NCBI RefSeq assembly: GCF_022842145.1
Contig: NZ_JALHQD010000002.1
Span: 124,001 to 188,000, forward strand
Length of the DNA stretch: 64,000 bases
Direction of reading: 5' to 3'
Source: Tabrizicola sp.
GTDB lineage: Bacteria; Pseudomonadota; Alphaproteobacteria; Rhodobacterales; Rhodobacteraceae
The notes beneath the pieces were generated by a model. That model did not search any database. It saw nothing but the letters and a program-made list of their open reading frames with translations, and was not told where the DNA came from. Positions 17,036 through 28,082 of the stretch are shown here, piece after piece (position 1 is the stretch's first letter; each line of letters opens with the position of its first letter). Position numbers and translations under genes: made by a program.

Positions 17036-17896
17036 ATGATGAGCAGGACTTACTGGACCGCAGCGATTCTCTGCGCGGCCCTTCCCCACGCGTCCCTGGC
17101 AGAAACCAGCTTCAAGCGGGTGAAGGTCGGCGAGGGTCTTCCCGGCAAGCGGATCACCGTGCAGATCGATCCCGAGGAGCAGGCGCGCTATCTGGCAGCG
17201 CTGCCCAAGGTCGACCCCAACCCGGACCACGGGCTGGAGGAACCGAAGCCGGTCGAACAGAACGACGGCCCGGTGGGCGAACCGGGGCCGGCTCCGTCGT
17301 CGTCCTACGCCTGGTTCTGGGACAAGGTTCCGGCGGGGTTGGGTGCTGCGGCGGACCGGTTTGACCTGGCGCTGGCCTCGCTGTCGCAGGGACCGGACGG
17401 AGAGATTGTCCGGGCACCGCGGCTGCAGTCCATGCAGGACATGGCGGACGCCTATGGCAAGGACATCCTGCGCGCGACGCTGGACACCAATGTCTCGCCG
17501 GCGCTGGTGCTGGCGGTGATCGGCATCGAAAGCGCGGGGCAGTCGGACGCGGTCAGCCACGCCGGGGCGGTCGGGCTGATGCAGCTGATCCCGGCGACGG
17601 CGGAACGCTTTGGGGTCAGCGACAGCACCGACCCGGTGCAGAACATCAAGGGTGGGGTCGCCTATCTGGACTGGCTCCTGAAGGAATTCGACAACGACCC
17701 GGTGATGGTGCTTGCGGCGTACAACGCGGGCGAGGGCGCGGTGCAAAAGAACGGCGGCGTGCCGCCCTATGCCGAGACGCGGGACTATGTACCGAAGGTG
17801 CTGGCAGCCTGGCAGGTGGCGCAGGGGCTTTGCGTAAGCCCGCCGATGCTGGTGACCGATCCTTGCGTGTTCCGGACGGATATCGCTGGTCTCTAG
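17036..17896 (+). CDS. Lytic transglycosylase with SLT domain
   Basis: A 286-residue periplasmic protein: signal peptide MMSRTYWTAAILCAALPHASLA, a Pro-rich linker (about 55-90), then an SLT (family 1-type) domain at about 145-265. The catalytic glutamate is Glu165 in GIESAGQS, followed by HAGAVGLMQLIPATA and the late AAYNAGEGAV motif. It cleaves peptidoglycan to 1,6-anhydro-muropeptides. Transcribed away from the pilus locus and close to it, it could open the wall for pilus passage, but it may equally be a general enzyme. An N-terminal extension of 26 codons is open but lacks a signal-like start. Confidence 0.9.
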   Translation: MMSRTYWTAAILCAALPHASLAETSFKRVKVGEGLPGKRITVQIDPEEQARYLAALPKVDPNPDHGLEEPKPVEQNDGPVGEPGPAPSSSYAWFWDKVPAGLGAAADRFDLALASLSQGPDGEIVRAPRLQSMQDMADAYGKDILRATLDTNVSPALVLAVIGIESAGQSDAVSHAGAVGLMQLIPATAERFGVSDSTDPVQNIKGGVAYLDWLLKEFDNDPVMVLAAYNAGEGAVQKNGGVPPYAETRDYVPKVLAAWQVAQGLCVSPPMLVTDPCVFRTDIAGL

Positions 17897-17906
17897 GGGC
17901 TGGGTT

Positions 17907-18194
17907 TCAGACGAAGACGTCCGCCCAGTCGGGGTGTTTCTTCCGGGTGGCGTTCACGAAGGGGCAGAGGGGGACGACCTTGAAGCCGTCCTTCCGGGCC
18001 GCCGCCACCAGCGCGTCCACCAGGGCCAGACCGGCCCCGGTGCCCCGGAAACTGTCCGGGACGCCGGTGTGATCGGCGATGATCAGCGTCGGGGTGGTGA
18101 TCGAATAGGTCAGTTCGGCCTCTTCACCGGCGTGCCGGATCACGAAGCGACCTTTGGTCGCTCCGTGTTCGCGGGTGACGATGTGGTCAGACAA
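17907..18194 (-). CDS. GNAT-fold acetyltransferase, YjdJ type
   Basis: A 95-residue mini-acetyltransferase. It carries the acetyl-CoA loop [19 protein letters not shown] (about 44-62) and the ending [21 protein letters not shown], the signature of the short GCN5-related YjdJ/CG family. The substrate is unknown. Its start overlaps the scoB stop by 8 nt, so it is co-translated with the CoA-transferase genes. That placement may be only operon hitch-hiking; no role in ketone-body use is known to me. Confidence 0.85.
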   Translation of the reverse strand: MSDHIVTREHGATKGRFVIRHAGEEAELTYSITTPTLIIADHTGVPDSFRGTGAGLALVDALVAAARKDGFKVVPLCPFVNATRKKHPDWADVFV

Positions 18195-18828
18195 GGGTTG
18201 CCTCGGTCGCGGCGCGGACTTCGGCCTCGGACACGCCCGTGGCGCATTCCACCAGCTTCAGCCCGCCCGGCACGACGTCCAGCACGCAGAGGTTAGTGAT
18301 GATCCGGTTGACCACGGCCTTGCCGGTCAGGGGCAAGGTGCAGGCTTTCAGCACCTTGGATTCCCCGTGCTTCGACGTGTGGTCCATCACGACGACGACG
18401 CGGCCCACGCCAGCCACCAGGTCCATCGCGCCGCCCATGCCCTTGACCAGCTTGCCGGGGATCATCCAGTTCGCAAGGTCGCCATTTTCGGCCACTTCCA
18501 TCGCGCCAAGGATTGCCATCGCGATCTTGCCGCCGCGGATCATCGCAAAGGACTGCGCGCTATCGAAATAGGCGGTCTGCGGCAGCTCGGTGATCGTCTG
18601 TTTCCCTGCGTTGATCAGGTCGGGGTCTTCCTCGCCCTCGAACGGGAAGGGACCCATGCCGAGCATCCCGTTTTCGGACTGCAGGGTGACGCTGACGCCC
18701 TTGGGGATGTAGTTCGACACCAGCGTCGGGATGCCGATGCCGAGGTTGACGTAGGTCCCGTCCTGCAGTTCCTGCGCGGCGCGGGCGGCCATGCCGTGGC
18801 GGTCCCAGCCTTTGACATCGGTCATCAC
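18187..18828 (-). CDS. scoB: 3-oxoacid CoA-transferase subunit B
   Basis: A 213-residue beta subunit of succinyl-CoA:3-ketoacid CoA-transferase, which moves CoA from succinyl-CoA to acetoacetate for degradation of ketone bodies and polyhydroxybutyrate. The catalytic glutamate is Glu52 in the [12 protein letters not shown] motif; the [13 protein letters not shown] and [16 protein letters not shown] segments are typical. The start overlaps the scoA stop by 4 nt (ATGA). Both subunits are full length. Confidence 0.95.
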   Translation of the reverse strand: MMTDVKGWDRHGMAARAAQELQDGTYVNLGIGIPTLVSNYIPKGVSVTLQSENGMLGMGPFPFEGEEDPDLINAGKQTITELPQTAYFDSAQSFAMIRGGKIAMAILGAMEVAENGDLANWMIPGKLVKGMGGAMDLVAGVGRVVVVMDHTSKHGESKVLKACTLPLTGKAVVNRIITNLCVLDVVPGGLKLVECATGVSEAEVRAATEATLV

Positions 18829-19529
18829 ACGGCCTCCTTCTTGCGGACGGTCCGCTGTTCGATGCGCTTTTCGTGGGTGCCGGTGACGATGCGGTGAACG
18901 TAGATCCCCGGCAGGTGGATCGTGTCGGGGTCAAGGCTGCCGAGCGGGACGATCTCTTCGACCTCCACCACGCAGGTCTTGCCGCAGGTGGCGGCGGGGA
19001 CGTTGAAGTTGCGGGCAGTCTTGCGGAACACGAGGTTCCCCGAGGGGTCCGCCTTCCAGGCTTTCACGATCGACAGGTCGGCGATGATGCCACGCTCCAG
19101 GATGTAGGTGCGGCCGTCGAAGTCGTGGTGCTCTTTCCCATCGGCAATAACGGTGCCGACGCCGGTCGCGGTATAGAAGCCGGGGATGCCCGCACCGCCT
19201 GCCCGCATGCGTTCGGCCAGCGTGCCTTGCGGGTTGAATTCCAGCTCCAGCTCTCCGGACAGATACTGGCGCATGAATTCGGCGTTCTCGCCGACATAGG
19301 ACGAGATCATCTTCTTGACCTGCCGGGTTTCCAGCAGGACCCCAAGACCAAAGCCGTCGACGCCCGCGTTGTTCGAGGCAACGGTCAGGCCCTTGGTGCC
19401 GGCATCACGGATGGCGGCGATCAGAAGTTCGGGGATGCCGCAGAGGCCGAAACCCCCGGAGGCGATCAGCATGCCGTCGTGCAGAAGCCCGTCGAGGGCC
19501 GCGGCGGCGCTTGGGTAGACTTTGTTCAT
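18825..19529 (-). CDS. scoA: 3-oxoacid CoA-transferase subunit A
   Basis: A 234-residue alpha subunit with the CoA-binding [15 protein letters not shown] loop (about 23-37), [15 protein letters not shown] and the [16 protein letters not shown] motif. It forms the heterotetramer with ScoB. First gene of scoA-scoB-acetyltransferase, transcribed away from a PAS-LuxR regulator across a 119-bp region with a paired TACGTA sequence, so expression is probably controlled by that regulator in response to a ketone-body or short-chain acid signal (inference). Confidence 0.95.
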   Translation of the reverse strand: MNKVYPSAAAALDGLLHDGMLIASGGFGLCGIPELLIAAIRDAGTKGLTVASNNAGVDGFGLGVLLETRQVKKMISSYVGENAEFMRQYLSGELELEFNPQGTLAERMRAGGAGIPGFYTATGVGTVIADGKEHHDFDGRTYILERGIIADLSIVKAWKADPSGNLVFRKTARNFNVPAATCGKTCVVEVEEIVPLGSLDPDTIHLPGIYVHRIVTGTHEKRIEQRTVRKKEAV

Positions 19530-19620
19530 CGGTGTTCTCCCTCCGGTTCCACGGCTGCGGCGGGAACATCGGATCGGGGTGATCCTGAAAGATTGCGCGC
19601 GGGCCTGCCATCCGTAAGAA

Positions 19621-19638
19621 TACGTATATGGCTACGTA
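19621..19638. promoter_or_regulatory. Paired TACGTA putative operator
   Basis: Two copies of the self-complementary hexamer TACGTA, separated by 6 bp (12-bp repeat period, about one helix turn), lie 11 bp before the start of the PAS-LuxR gene and about 90 bp upstream of scoA. The position between divergent genes suits an operator for the regulator, with autoregulation. Confidence 0.55.
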
Positions 19639-19648
19639 GGGGGCGGCG

Positions 19649-20194
19649 ATGCGCGACTATGAACGGCTGGCGTTCCAGCACGCGCCGGATGCGACGTTGA
19701 TCCTGGGCGACCGGGTGATCCTGCGGGCCAGCCTGCGGGTTGAGGCGGTGTTTGGCTGGACTCCGAAGGAACTGGAGGGGCAGTCGATCCGGATGCTGTA
19801 TCCCGGTCAGACGGATTACGAGTTGATCGGCGAACGGGCGCGCCGGGCTATGCAGGGCGCGGCAGTCTATCGGGATGAGCGCTTCATGCGGCGGAAGGAC
19901 GGGCAGGTCCTGTGGATGGAAGGCCACGGTACCGCGCTGGACCCCGAGGACCCGCAACGGCTGGCGGTCTGGACATACAGGCCGCTGGACAGCGAGGGGC
20001 CGGCCGGGGCGCTGACGCCAACGGAACGGCGGATCGCGCGGTATCTGGTGAACGGTTTCACCTCGAAGGAGATCGCGCTGGCGGTGGGGTCGTCGCCCCG
20101 GACGGTGGAGGTGCACCGGGCGAACATGATCCGGAAGATGGGGGTCCGGAACAGTTTCGAGTTGGTCAGCCGGTTGCTGGCGGGGGTGGGCTGA
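19649..20194 (+). CDS. PAS domain LuxR-type transcriptional regulator
   Basis: A 181-residue cytoplasmic regulator. Residues about 1-115 form a PAS domain (DATLILGDRVILRASL, then RRKDGQVLWMEGHG), and 120-180 a LuxR/GerE helix-turn-helix (LTPTERRIARYLVNGFTSKEIA, split by a turn, with RTVEVHRANMIRKMGV). There is no receiver or kinase domain, so it probably senses a small ligand with the PAS pocket. Divergent from scoAB, it is the natural candidate for controlling that operon. The sequence just after its stop is a hairpin repeat. Confidence 0.88.
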   Translation: MRDYERLAFQHAPDATLILGDRVILRASLRVEAVFGWTPKELEGQSIRMLYPGQTDYELIGERARRAMQGAAVYRDERFMRRKDGQVLWMEGHGTALDPEDPQRLAVWTYRPLDSEGPAGALTPTERRIARYLVNGFTSKEIALAVGSSPRTVEVHRANMIRKMGVRNSFELVSRLLAGVG

Positions 20195-20200
20195 GGGGGC

Positions 20201-20266
20201 GCTCGTCGAGCATTTCATGCACTCCTCGCTGGGTCCTTCGACGAGTGCGCGGAGTGCTCGAGGAGC
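20201..20266. repeat. Hairpin element, GACTTCGTC family, copy A
   Basis: Imperfect inverted repeat: left arm 20201-20229, right arm about 20238-20266, with about 22 of 29 positions paired. The left arm shows GCTCGTCGA at its start and ACTCCTCGC at its end, as in the copies near 38171 and 60212; the centre (GCATTTCATGC) has diverged. It lies between two convergent genes, 7 bp after one stop and 12 bp before the other. Confidence 0.75.
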
Positions 20267-20278
20267 TGTCGGGAGAGG

Positions 20279-21313
20279 TCAGCCCTCGCCGAGGAGGCCC
20301 CAGTGCAGGAAGGCGGTGGCGTTGTGCTGGATGTAGTCGATCTGCACCTTCCGCGCGTCGTCGCCCTTCCAGAACTGGCCGTCGGCGTACCAGACAAGCT
20401 GGAGGGACAGGTTTTCGGCGGCATGGGCGCGGATGCGGGTGAGGAGGTCCGGGGAGAGGAGGCCAGGGTGGTCGCGGGCCAGCAGCAGGACGCGGGTCAG
20501 CGCCTCGGTCCGGCAGGCGATGGGGGTGGACTGGCGGCGGGCGCGGTAATGGGGATCGCCCAGGATCGCCTCCATGAGCCCGGTCAGATAGGCCGAGCCC
20601 AATGCCTCGGGCACCACGCCGCGCAGGACAGCTTCGCAGGCGGCGTAGGCCATCCAGTGGCTTTGCTGGGCGAAGCCGTAACCCTTGCGCATCAGCGCGG
20701 TGGTGACTCGGGTCAGGTCGTCGGTCGTGGGACCGGACAACAGAAGGCCGAAGATCGCCTCGCCGGTATAATAGTCTGACCGAAAGCCGAGGACCTCACC
20801 GGTCTGGAAGTCGCGCTTGTGGCGGAAGTCGTCGCCCTCGATCTCGTCGAGGGCATAAGTCCGCATCCGGGACATGGTTTCGGGCAGGGCATGGGGCAGG
20901 GCCTTGGGCGGCAGGATCAGCGCGGGGATGGTTGCCACCTCGGTCAGGGCCAGAAGGCCAAGACCCAGACCGCCAAGCTTGATCGCGCCGTTGCCGACCA
21001 GGCCAAGGCTGGGGCGATCGCTTGCGGCCCAGGGTGGAGGGTCAAGCTTGCGACCGAGGTAGCCTGTCGCCCTGCCGATGGCGGCCAGAACCTCGGGATC
21101 GGTCCGGCCCGGCAGCTGGTTCGCGGCGCGGGCCATGAACCACAGCGTTCCGCAATGGCGCAGAAGATTGTAGCCGTCATGGACGGTGGCGGTGTCCCCG
21201 GCCTCGTGGGCATAGATGAAGCGGCCCTTTTCCAGCACGATGCGCGCCAGATGCGCCAGCGCGTCCGACACCACGGTTTCGCTGCGGGTCAGGGTCTGGG
21301 GGGAGCTGCGCAT
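20279..21313 (-). CDS. Uncharacterised helical protein, possible alpha/alpha-toroid
   Basis: A 344-residue soluble protein with no signal peptide. It is rich in amphipathic helices with repeated aromatic and glycine turns (YNLLRHCGTLWFM near 45-57, GAIKLGGLGLGLLAL, RSDYYTGEAIFGLLL, QSHWMAYAACEAVL), a pattern like six-hairpin glycosidases and related toroids. I do not recognise the family and name no reaction. The start used has GGAG 6 nt upstream; a 16-codon extension has no such site. Neighbours (a regulator and tRNA-Leu) give no clue. Confidence 0.7.
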   Translation of the reverse strand: MRSSPQTLTRSETVVSDALAHLARIVLEKGRFIYAHEAGDTATVHDGYNLLRHCGTLWFMARAANQLPGRTDPEVLAAIGRATGYLGRKLDPPPWAASDRPSLGLVGNGAIKLGGLGLGLLALTEVATIPALILPPKALPHALPETMSRMRTYALDEIEGDDFRHKRDFQTGEVLGFRSDYYTGEAIFGLLLSGPTTDDLTRVTTALMRKGYGFAQQSHWMAYAACEAVLRGVVPEALGSAYLTGLMEAILGDPHYRARRQSTPIACRTEALTRVLLLARDHPGLLSPDLLTRIRAHAAENLSLQLVWYADGQFWKGDDARKVQIDYIQHNATAFLHWGLLGEG

Positions 21314-21414
21314 CCGGTCTCCGTCGCTTCGCGGGCAGGCTAATCCCCAAGGCGGGGCCAAGACAAGGAGCGGGCTTTTCCCCGCGCATGGCAGCGGCTA
21401 AGGTCCGCCCGGCT

Positions 21415-21500
<86 letters not shown>

Positions 21501-21564
21501 GCAAGGTCCGACCACAGGCACGACCGCGCGCCGGTGGCGCAACCCTGCTGGGCCGGTCCGTAAG

Positions 21565-21942
21565 TCATTTCTCCCGCAGGGAAGCTTCGACCATCGAGAG
21601 TCCAAGCTGCTGCTCGATCTCTTCCCAGGAATAGGGCTTGGAGACGGTTCGCACCCCGAACTTTTCGGTGCGGGAGTTCGTGCCGTAGCCGGTGGTGAAG
21701 ACGAAGGGAATCCGGCGCGCTTGCAGGTCCTCGGCGACCGGATCGCTCCACTGACCATTCAGGTTCATGTCCAGAAGGGCGGCATCGACAGGGTTGTCAT
21801 GCAACATCTGCATCGCCTCGGCCACGGTCGCCGCCGGGCCCAGGACGACGGCTCCACTGTCCTCAAGCATGTCGCACAGCACAGACGCGATCAGGAATTC
21901 GTCTTCCACGACAAGTATCCTGCGGCCAGTCAAAACGCTCAT
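21565..21942 (-). CDS. Single-domain response regulator
   Basis: A 125-residue receiver: acidic pocket VVEDE (11-15), phospho-acceptor Asp58 in ALLDMNLNG, Thr-containing FTTGYG and Lys102 in SKPY. No output domain. Its start overlaps the kinase stop as ATGA, so kinase and receiver are made as a pair. Such stand-alone receivers paired with HWE kinases usually pass phosphate on or act as a sink. The start was chosen for the overlap; a 12-codon extension would run deeper into the kinase gene. Confidence 0.9.
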   Translation of the reverse strand: MSVLTGRRILVVEDEFLIASVLCDMLEDSGAVVLGPAATVAEAMQMLHDNPVDAALLDMNLNGQWSDPVAEDLQARRIPFVFTTGYGTNSRTEKFGVRTVSKPYSWEEIEQQLGLSMVEASLREK

Positions 21943-23441
21943 CCATTCATCCCGTCGATTGCGGCCTCTATCCGACACAGAAGGCCGTCAGGTTTAAAGT
22001 CCAGCTTTGCCACGCCGTTCAGTTCGGCAGACAAACCCTTTTCCAGCATCAAGGTTCCGAAGCCTCTGCGCGAGGGTGCGACGACGGGCGGGCCGCCGCG
22101 CTCTTGCCAGAGGATTTCCAGGCGCTGGCTGGAGGGAAGCCGCCATTGCAGCGAGACCGTTCCCTGGTCGACGGACAGCGCGCCATACTTCATCGCGTTC
22201 GTCTGCAGCTCATGAAGCGCAAGTGCGATGGCGAGGGCCTGCTTGGGCTTCAGGAGAAACGGCGGGCCGTCGGTGTCGATGCGGGACTTGTTCGGGGAAA
22301 GGCCGCCGAGCACCTCGCGCGCCAGCTCTTGCATGGGGGTGGCTTCCCAGCTGACGGCTGACAGGATGTCGTGGGCCTTGGCAAGGACGCCGAGCCGGCC
22401 GAGGAAGGTTGCCACCGGAGGCGAGCGGCGATCCGCCTTGAAGGTCTGCAGCGCGATGGCCTGCACCACGGCGAGGGTGTTCTTCACCCGGTGGTTCAGC
22501 TCGGCCAGCATCAATTCCCGTTGCCGGGCGACGCTTTCCTGTTCGGTGATGTCGACATTCACGCCGATCATTCCCAGAAACTGCCCGTCGCAGGCATATC
22601 TGGGCCGCGCTTCGGTCTGCAGGATGCGCCAGTGGCCGGACACATTGGCATAGCGACCGCGCACGGTGACGGGCCGGTTCTGGGTAATAGCCTCGCCCAT
22701 CTGCGCCAGGACGCGGTCGGAGTCCTCGGGGTGGATCGTGGCCGAGTAGTCGAACTTGTCCAGCCCGTCGTCGGCCACGCCCCAGAAATCGCGCGCAAGC
22801 TTGTTCAGTTGTTCGCAGTGTCCGTTTGGGTTGCTCATCCAGATCATGATCGGCGCTTCTTCCGTCATCTGCCGGAAGCGCGCCTCGGAGAACCGCAGGT
22901 GGGACAATGCCGCCTCGCGCGAGGCTTCGGCGCGGGTGCGGCCGATGCTGAACCCAAGCTGCCGCGCGATGGTCACGGCAAGGGCCTGTGACCGGGCTTT
23001 GACGGGCTTGCGGGAGCTGTAATAGGTCATGAACTTCCCGATGACCTTGCCTTCCAGGGTGATCGGCACGAATCCCAGGCTTACGATCCCTTCGCCGGAT
23101 ATGACCTGCTTTATCCAGTCCGGTTCCGCGGTTTCCGCAATGTCCTCGACAAAGATCGGCGGGGGGTCCTGGTCGCCCGGTTTCCACGGCGTGTGTCCGG
23201 CCAGTTTCGTGCGATACTCGTTGGAAAGACCCCGCCAGGCGACGAACTGCATGATGCCCGCGTCGTCAAACAGCAGGATCGACGCCCTGTCGCAGTGCAG
23301 CGTGCGGGTGATGACTTCCAGCGCAGAGGCATAGATGTCGTCGGCGGAGCGGGCGTGGTAGATCGCGTCAGTGAACTCATAGAGGGCGCGCAGGTCGTCC
23401 TCGGTCGATAGACCAGTGTCCGACTGTTCGTGCCCCGCCAT
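21939..23441 (-). CDS. HWE-family sensor histidine kinase (GAF-PAS)
   Basis: A 500-residue soluble kinase. Domains: GAF about 18-170, PAS/PAC about 185-300, HWE dimerisation/ATPase about 310-495. Phospho-His is His317 in AELNHRVKNTLA; the N box ALHELQTNAMKYGALS (408-423) and the W-x-E motif (Trp445, Glu447) define the HWE class. GAF plus PAS with no membrane segment suggests an intracellular signal such as redox, light or a small ligand; the PAS lacks the obvious flavin-binding NCRFLQ motif of LOV domains. It is followed directly by its receiver gene. Confidence 0.93.
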   Translation of the reverse strand: MAGHEQSDTGLSTEDDLRALYEFTDAIYHARSADDIYASALEVITRTLHCDRASILLFDDAGIMQFVAWRGLSNEYRTKLAGHTPWKPGDQDPPPIFVEDIAETAEPDWIKQVISGEGIVSLGFVPITLEGKVIGKFMTYYSSRKPVKARSQALAVTIARQLGFSIGRTRAEASREAALSHLRFSEARFRQMTEEAPIMIWMSNPNGHCEQLNKLARDFWGVADDGLDKFDYSATIHPEDSDRVLAQMGEAITQNRPVTVRGRYANVSGHWRILQTEARPRYACDGQFLGMIGVNVDITEQESVARQRELMLAELNHRVKNTLAVVQAIALQTFKADRRSPPVATFLGRLGVLAKAHDILSAVSWEATPMQELAREVLGGLSPNKSRIDTDGPPFLLKPKQALAIALALHELQTNAMKYGALSVDQGTVSLQWRLPSSQRLEILWQERGGPPVVAPSRRGFGTLMLEKGLSAELNGVAKLDFKPDGLLCRIEAAIDGMNG

Positions 23442-23581
23442 TCTTTCCCCCGTGGGCCACTAAAGGCCGTCGGTGCCATTGGTCTGGCACCGCTTCGCGG
23501 GAAAACAATCACGGGCAAAATTGGTTCCACACCAACAAAAAAATTTCTACGCCGTGTGGGAACAGATACCCGGAGCGAAAA

Positions 23582-23610
23582 ACGGCCCGAACCGCAAGGG
23601 TCCGGGCCGT
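23582..23610 (-). terminator. Rho-independent terminator after katG
   Basis: Stem ACGGCCCG / CGGGCCGT (8 bp, extended by partial pairing of the inner bases) 23 bp past the katG stop, followed in the minus direction by TTTTT. A clear intrinsic terminator. Confidence 0.85.
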
Positions 23611-23632
23611 GTCAATGCTCTGGCGGCGCGGA

Positions 23633-25947
<2,315 letters not shown>

Positions 25948-25955
25948 CTGAGCTT

Positions 25956-26846
25956 ATGACAAAGATCACCATCAAGCATCTGCGCTATTTCGACGCGCTG
26001 GCGCGGGCCCGGCATTTCGGGCGCGCGGCCGAGGCTTCGTCGATCTCGCAACCGGCGTTGTCGCTGCAGGTGAAGGAGCTGGAGGATATCCTGGGCGCGC
26101 CCTTGGTCGAGCGGGGCGCGCGGCAGATCAGCCTGACCGTGCTGGGCGAGGAATTCGCGCTGCGGGCCAGGGATGTCCTGCGGGCGGTGGACGAACTGGG
26201 CGCGCTGGCGCGGGCGTCGACCGGCCCCTTGTCGGGGCGGTTGCGGCTGGGGGTGATCCCGACGGTGGCCCCCTATCTCTTGCCTCGCCTCATGCGCGAA
26301 CTGACGGCGCGGTTCCCCGACCTTGACCTTCGCCCGCGCGAGGCGGTGACGCCGAAGCTTCTGCGCGACCTGGGCGAAGGGCGGCTGGATCTGGCACTGC
26401 TGGCCCTGCCGGTGTCCGAGCCGTCGCTGGTCGAGCATCCGTTGCTGGACGAGGAGTTCCTTCTGGTTCGGGCCGAGGCCGCCGCCACGCACCCGGTGCC
26501 GTCGCTGGAGGAATTGCGCACGATGCCGCTTCTGCTGCTGGAAGAGGGCCACTGCTTCCGCGATCAGGCGATTGCGGTGTGCAAGCTGTCTCCCGGGCTG
26601 ACCGGCGAGATCATGGAGGGCTCGTCCCTCGGCACGCTGGTGCAGATGGTGGGGGCGGGCATCGGCGTCACGCTGATCCCGGAAATGGCGGCGACGGTCG
26701 AGGGGCGGTCGGCCCCGGTGGCGCTGCACCGGCTGCATGAACCGCGCCCCAGCCGGACCATCGGGATGGTATGGCGCCGGTCGAACCCGCTGTCCGACCG
26801 GTTCACCGATCTGGCGCAGGGGCTGCGGGACACGTTCGCGGCCTGA
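25956..26846 (+). CDS. oxyR: Peroxide-sensing regulator OxyR
   Basis: A 296-residue LysR-family activator. N-terminal winged helix-turn-helix (about 5-65; RYFDALARARHFGRAAEA) and a substrate-binding-like domain. The redox pair is Cys200 in EEGHCFRDQ and Cys209 in AVCKL, with the same 9-residue spacing as Cys199/Cys208 of E. coli OxyR, which form a disulfide with peroxide. It faces katG across a shared promoter, the usual arrangement in alphaproteobacteria. Confidence 0.95.
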   Translation: MTKITIKHLRYFDALARARHFGRAAEASSISQPALSLQVKELEDILGAPLVERGARQISLTVLGEEFALRARDVLRAVDELGALARASTGPLSGRLRLGVIPTVAPYLLPRLMRELTARFPDLDLRPREAVTPKLLRDLGEGRLDLALLALPVSEPSLVEHPLLDEEFLLVRAEAAATHPVPSLEELRTMPLLLLEEGHCFRDQAIAVCKLSPGLTGEIMEGSSLGTLVQMVGAGIGVTLIPEMAATVEGRSAPVALHRLHEPRPSRTIGMVWRRSNPLSDRFTDLAQGLRDTFAA

Positions 26847-26893
26847 CCTTGGCCTGCGCCATGGGTGGAGCAGAAGGGAGAGAAGCGGCGCGG

Positions 26894-27961
26894 TCAGGCG
26901 CCCCAGGTCCGTTCAAGCAGCCGCAGCCAGTTGCGGTGCGCGATCTTTTCGATCAGCGCCTCTCCAAGGTCCATTTCGCGCATTGCCTGGATCAGTACGG
27001 GCAGCCCTTCGACCCCGCCGATGTCCTTGGGTGTGGTCGCACCGTCGTAGTCCGAACCGAGGCCGACATGGTCTTCGCCTGCAAGCTTCAGCATGTGTTC
27101 GATATGCCGCTTTACCGGGTCCAGCGTCATGTCCGGGCTTTCGCGGCCATCTTCGCGCAGAAAGCAGGTGGCGAAGTTCAATCCGGCCATGCCGCCAGTG
27201 TCACCAATTGCCCGCAACTGCCGGTCGCTGAGGTTCCGGCTGGAGGCAGAGACGGCGTGCGCGTTGGAATGGGTGGCGACAAGTGGTGCATCTGACAGCT
27301 TGGCCACATCCCAGAAACCCTGTTCGTTCAGGTGGCTGAGGTCCAGCATGATCCGCAAGGCGTTGCATTCCCTGACCAGTGCGCGACCGGCATCGGTCAG
27401 GCCCGGTCCTGTGTCGCCGGTGGAGGGAAAGCGGAACGGGACACCGTGGCCGAAAATGGTCGGGCGGCTCCATACCGGGCCGATCGACCGCAGGCCCATC
27501 GCGTGAAAGAGGTGCAGTGCGTCGAGGTTCTGGTCGAGGGCCTCGGCACCCTCGAAGTGGATCACCCCGGCAACGACCCCTGCCGCCATCGCCGCGCGAA
27601 TGTCGCCCGCGGTCCGGCACCAGCGTAAGCGACCCCTGGAGACACGCTCCATCCAAAGGAGGTGGCCCAGCATTTCGACCGCAACTGGCTGGGCGGCCTT
27701 GTGATCGATCAGGGCGGGCAGGGGGAAATCGTAGGGCGGATTGTCCATCCGGGCTTCAAGCGCGTTCAGGTCTTCATACTCGGGGGAGGGGATGTAGACG
27801 GCGAAAAAGCCACCGGCAAAGCCCGCGGCCTGCATCCGCGGCAGGTCGAGATGCCCCGCCCCTTCGCCATGCAGCCAGAGCTTTTCCCGGTCGGCACCGG
27901 CGCCGGCAATTTTCAGGACGATGTCGTTGTGACCATCGAAGACGGGAATGGGCGAAGGCAT
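26894..27961 (-). CDS. Membrane-dipeptidase family (M19) zinc peptidase
   Basis: A 355-residue renal-dipeptidase homologue. Zinc ligands: FDGHND near residue 8-13, the bridging Glu in GVIHFEGAEAL, and His in VATHSNAHAV with a later HVGLGSDYDG segment. Members hydrolyse dipeptides, including some D-amino-acid dipeptides. There is no signal peptide at the chosen start (MPSPIPVFDGHND), so it is probably cytoplasmic; a 19-codon upstream extension is basic and not signal-like. Monocistronic between convergent oxyR and the divergent copper-associated genes. Confidence 0.92.
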   Translation of the reverse strand: MPSPIPVFDGHNDIVLKIAGAGADREKLWLHGEGAGHLDLPRMQAAGFAGGFFAVYIPSPEYEDLNALEARMDNPPYDFPLPALIDHKAAQPVAVEMLGHLLWMERVSRGRLRWCRTAGDIRAAMAAGVVAGVIHFEGAEALDQNLDALHLFHAMGLRSIGPVWSRPTIFGHGVPFRFPSTGDTGPGLTDAGRALVRECNALRIMLDLSHLNEQGFWDVAKLSDAPLVATHSNAHAVSASSRNLSDRQLRAIGDTGGMAGLNFATCFLREDGRESPDMTLDPVKRHIEHMLKLAGEDHVGLGSDYDGATTPKDIGGVEGLPVLIQAMREMDLGEALIEKIAHRNWLRLLERTWGA

Positions 27962-28082
27962 GATCGGCTTCCGGCTGGTTGAACGAGATGGCGCACTCTT
28001 TCCGCCTTGCGCCGACAAGGCAAGCCACCTGCGCCGCTTTGCCCGATTGACGGCGGGGTGGGCGCGGGCCTAAGCGATACGC

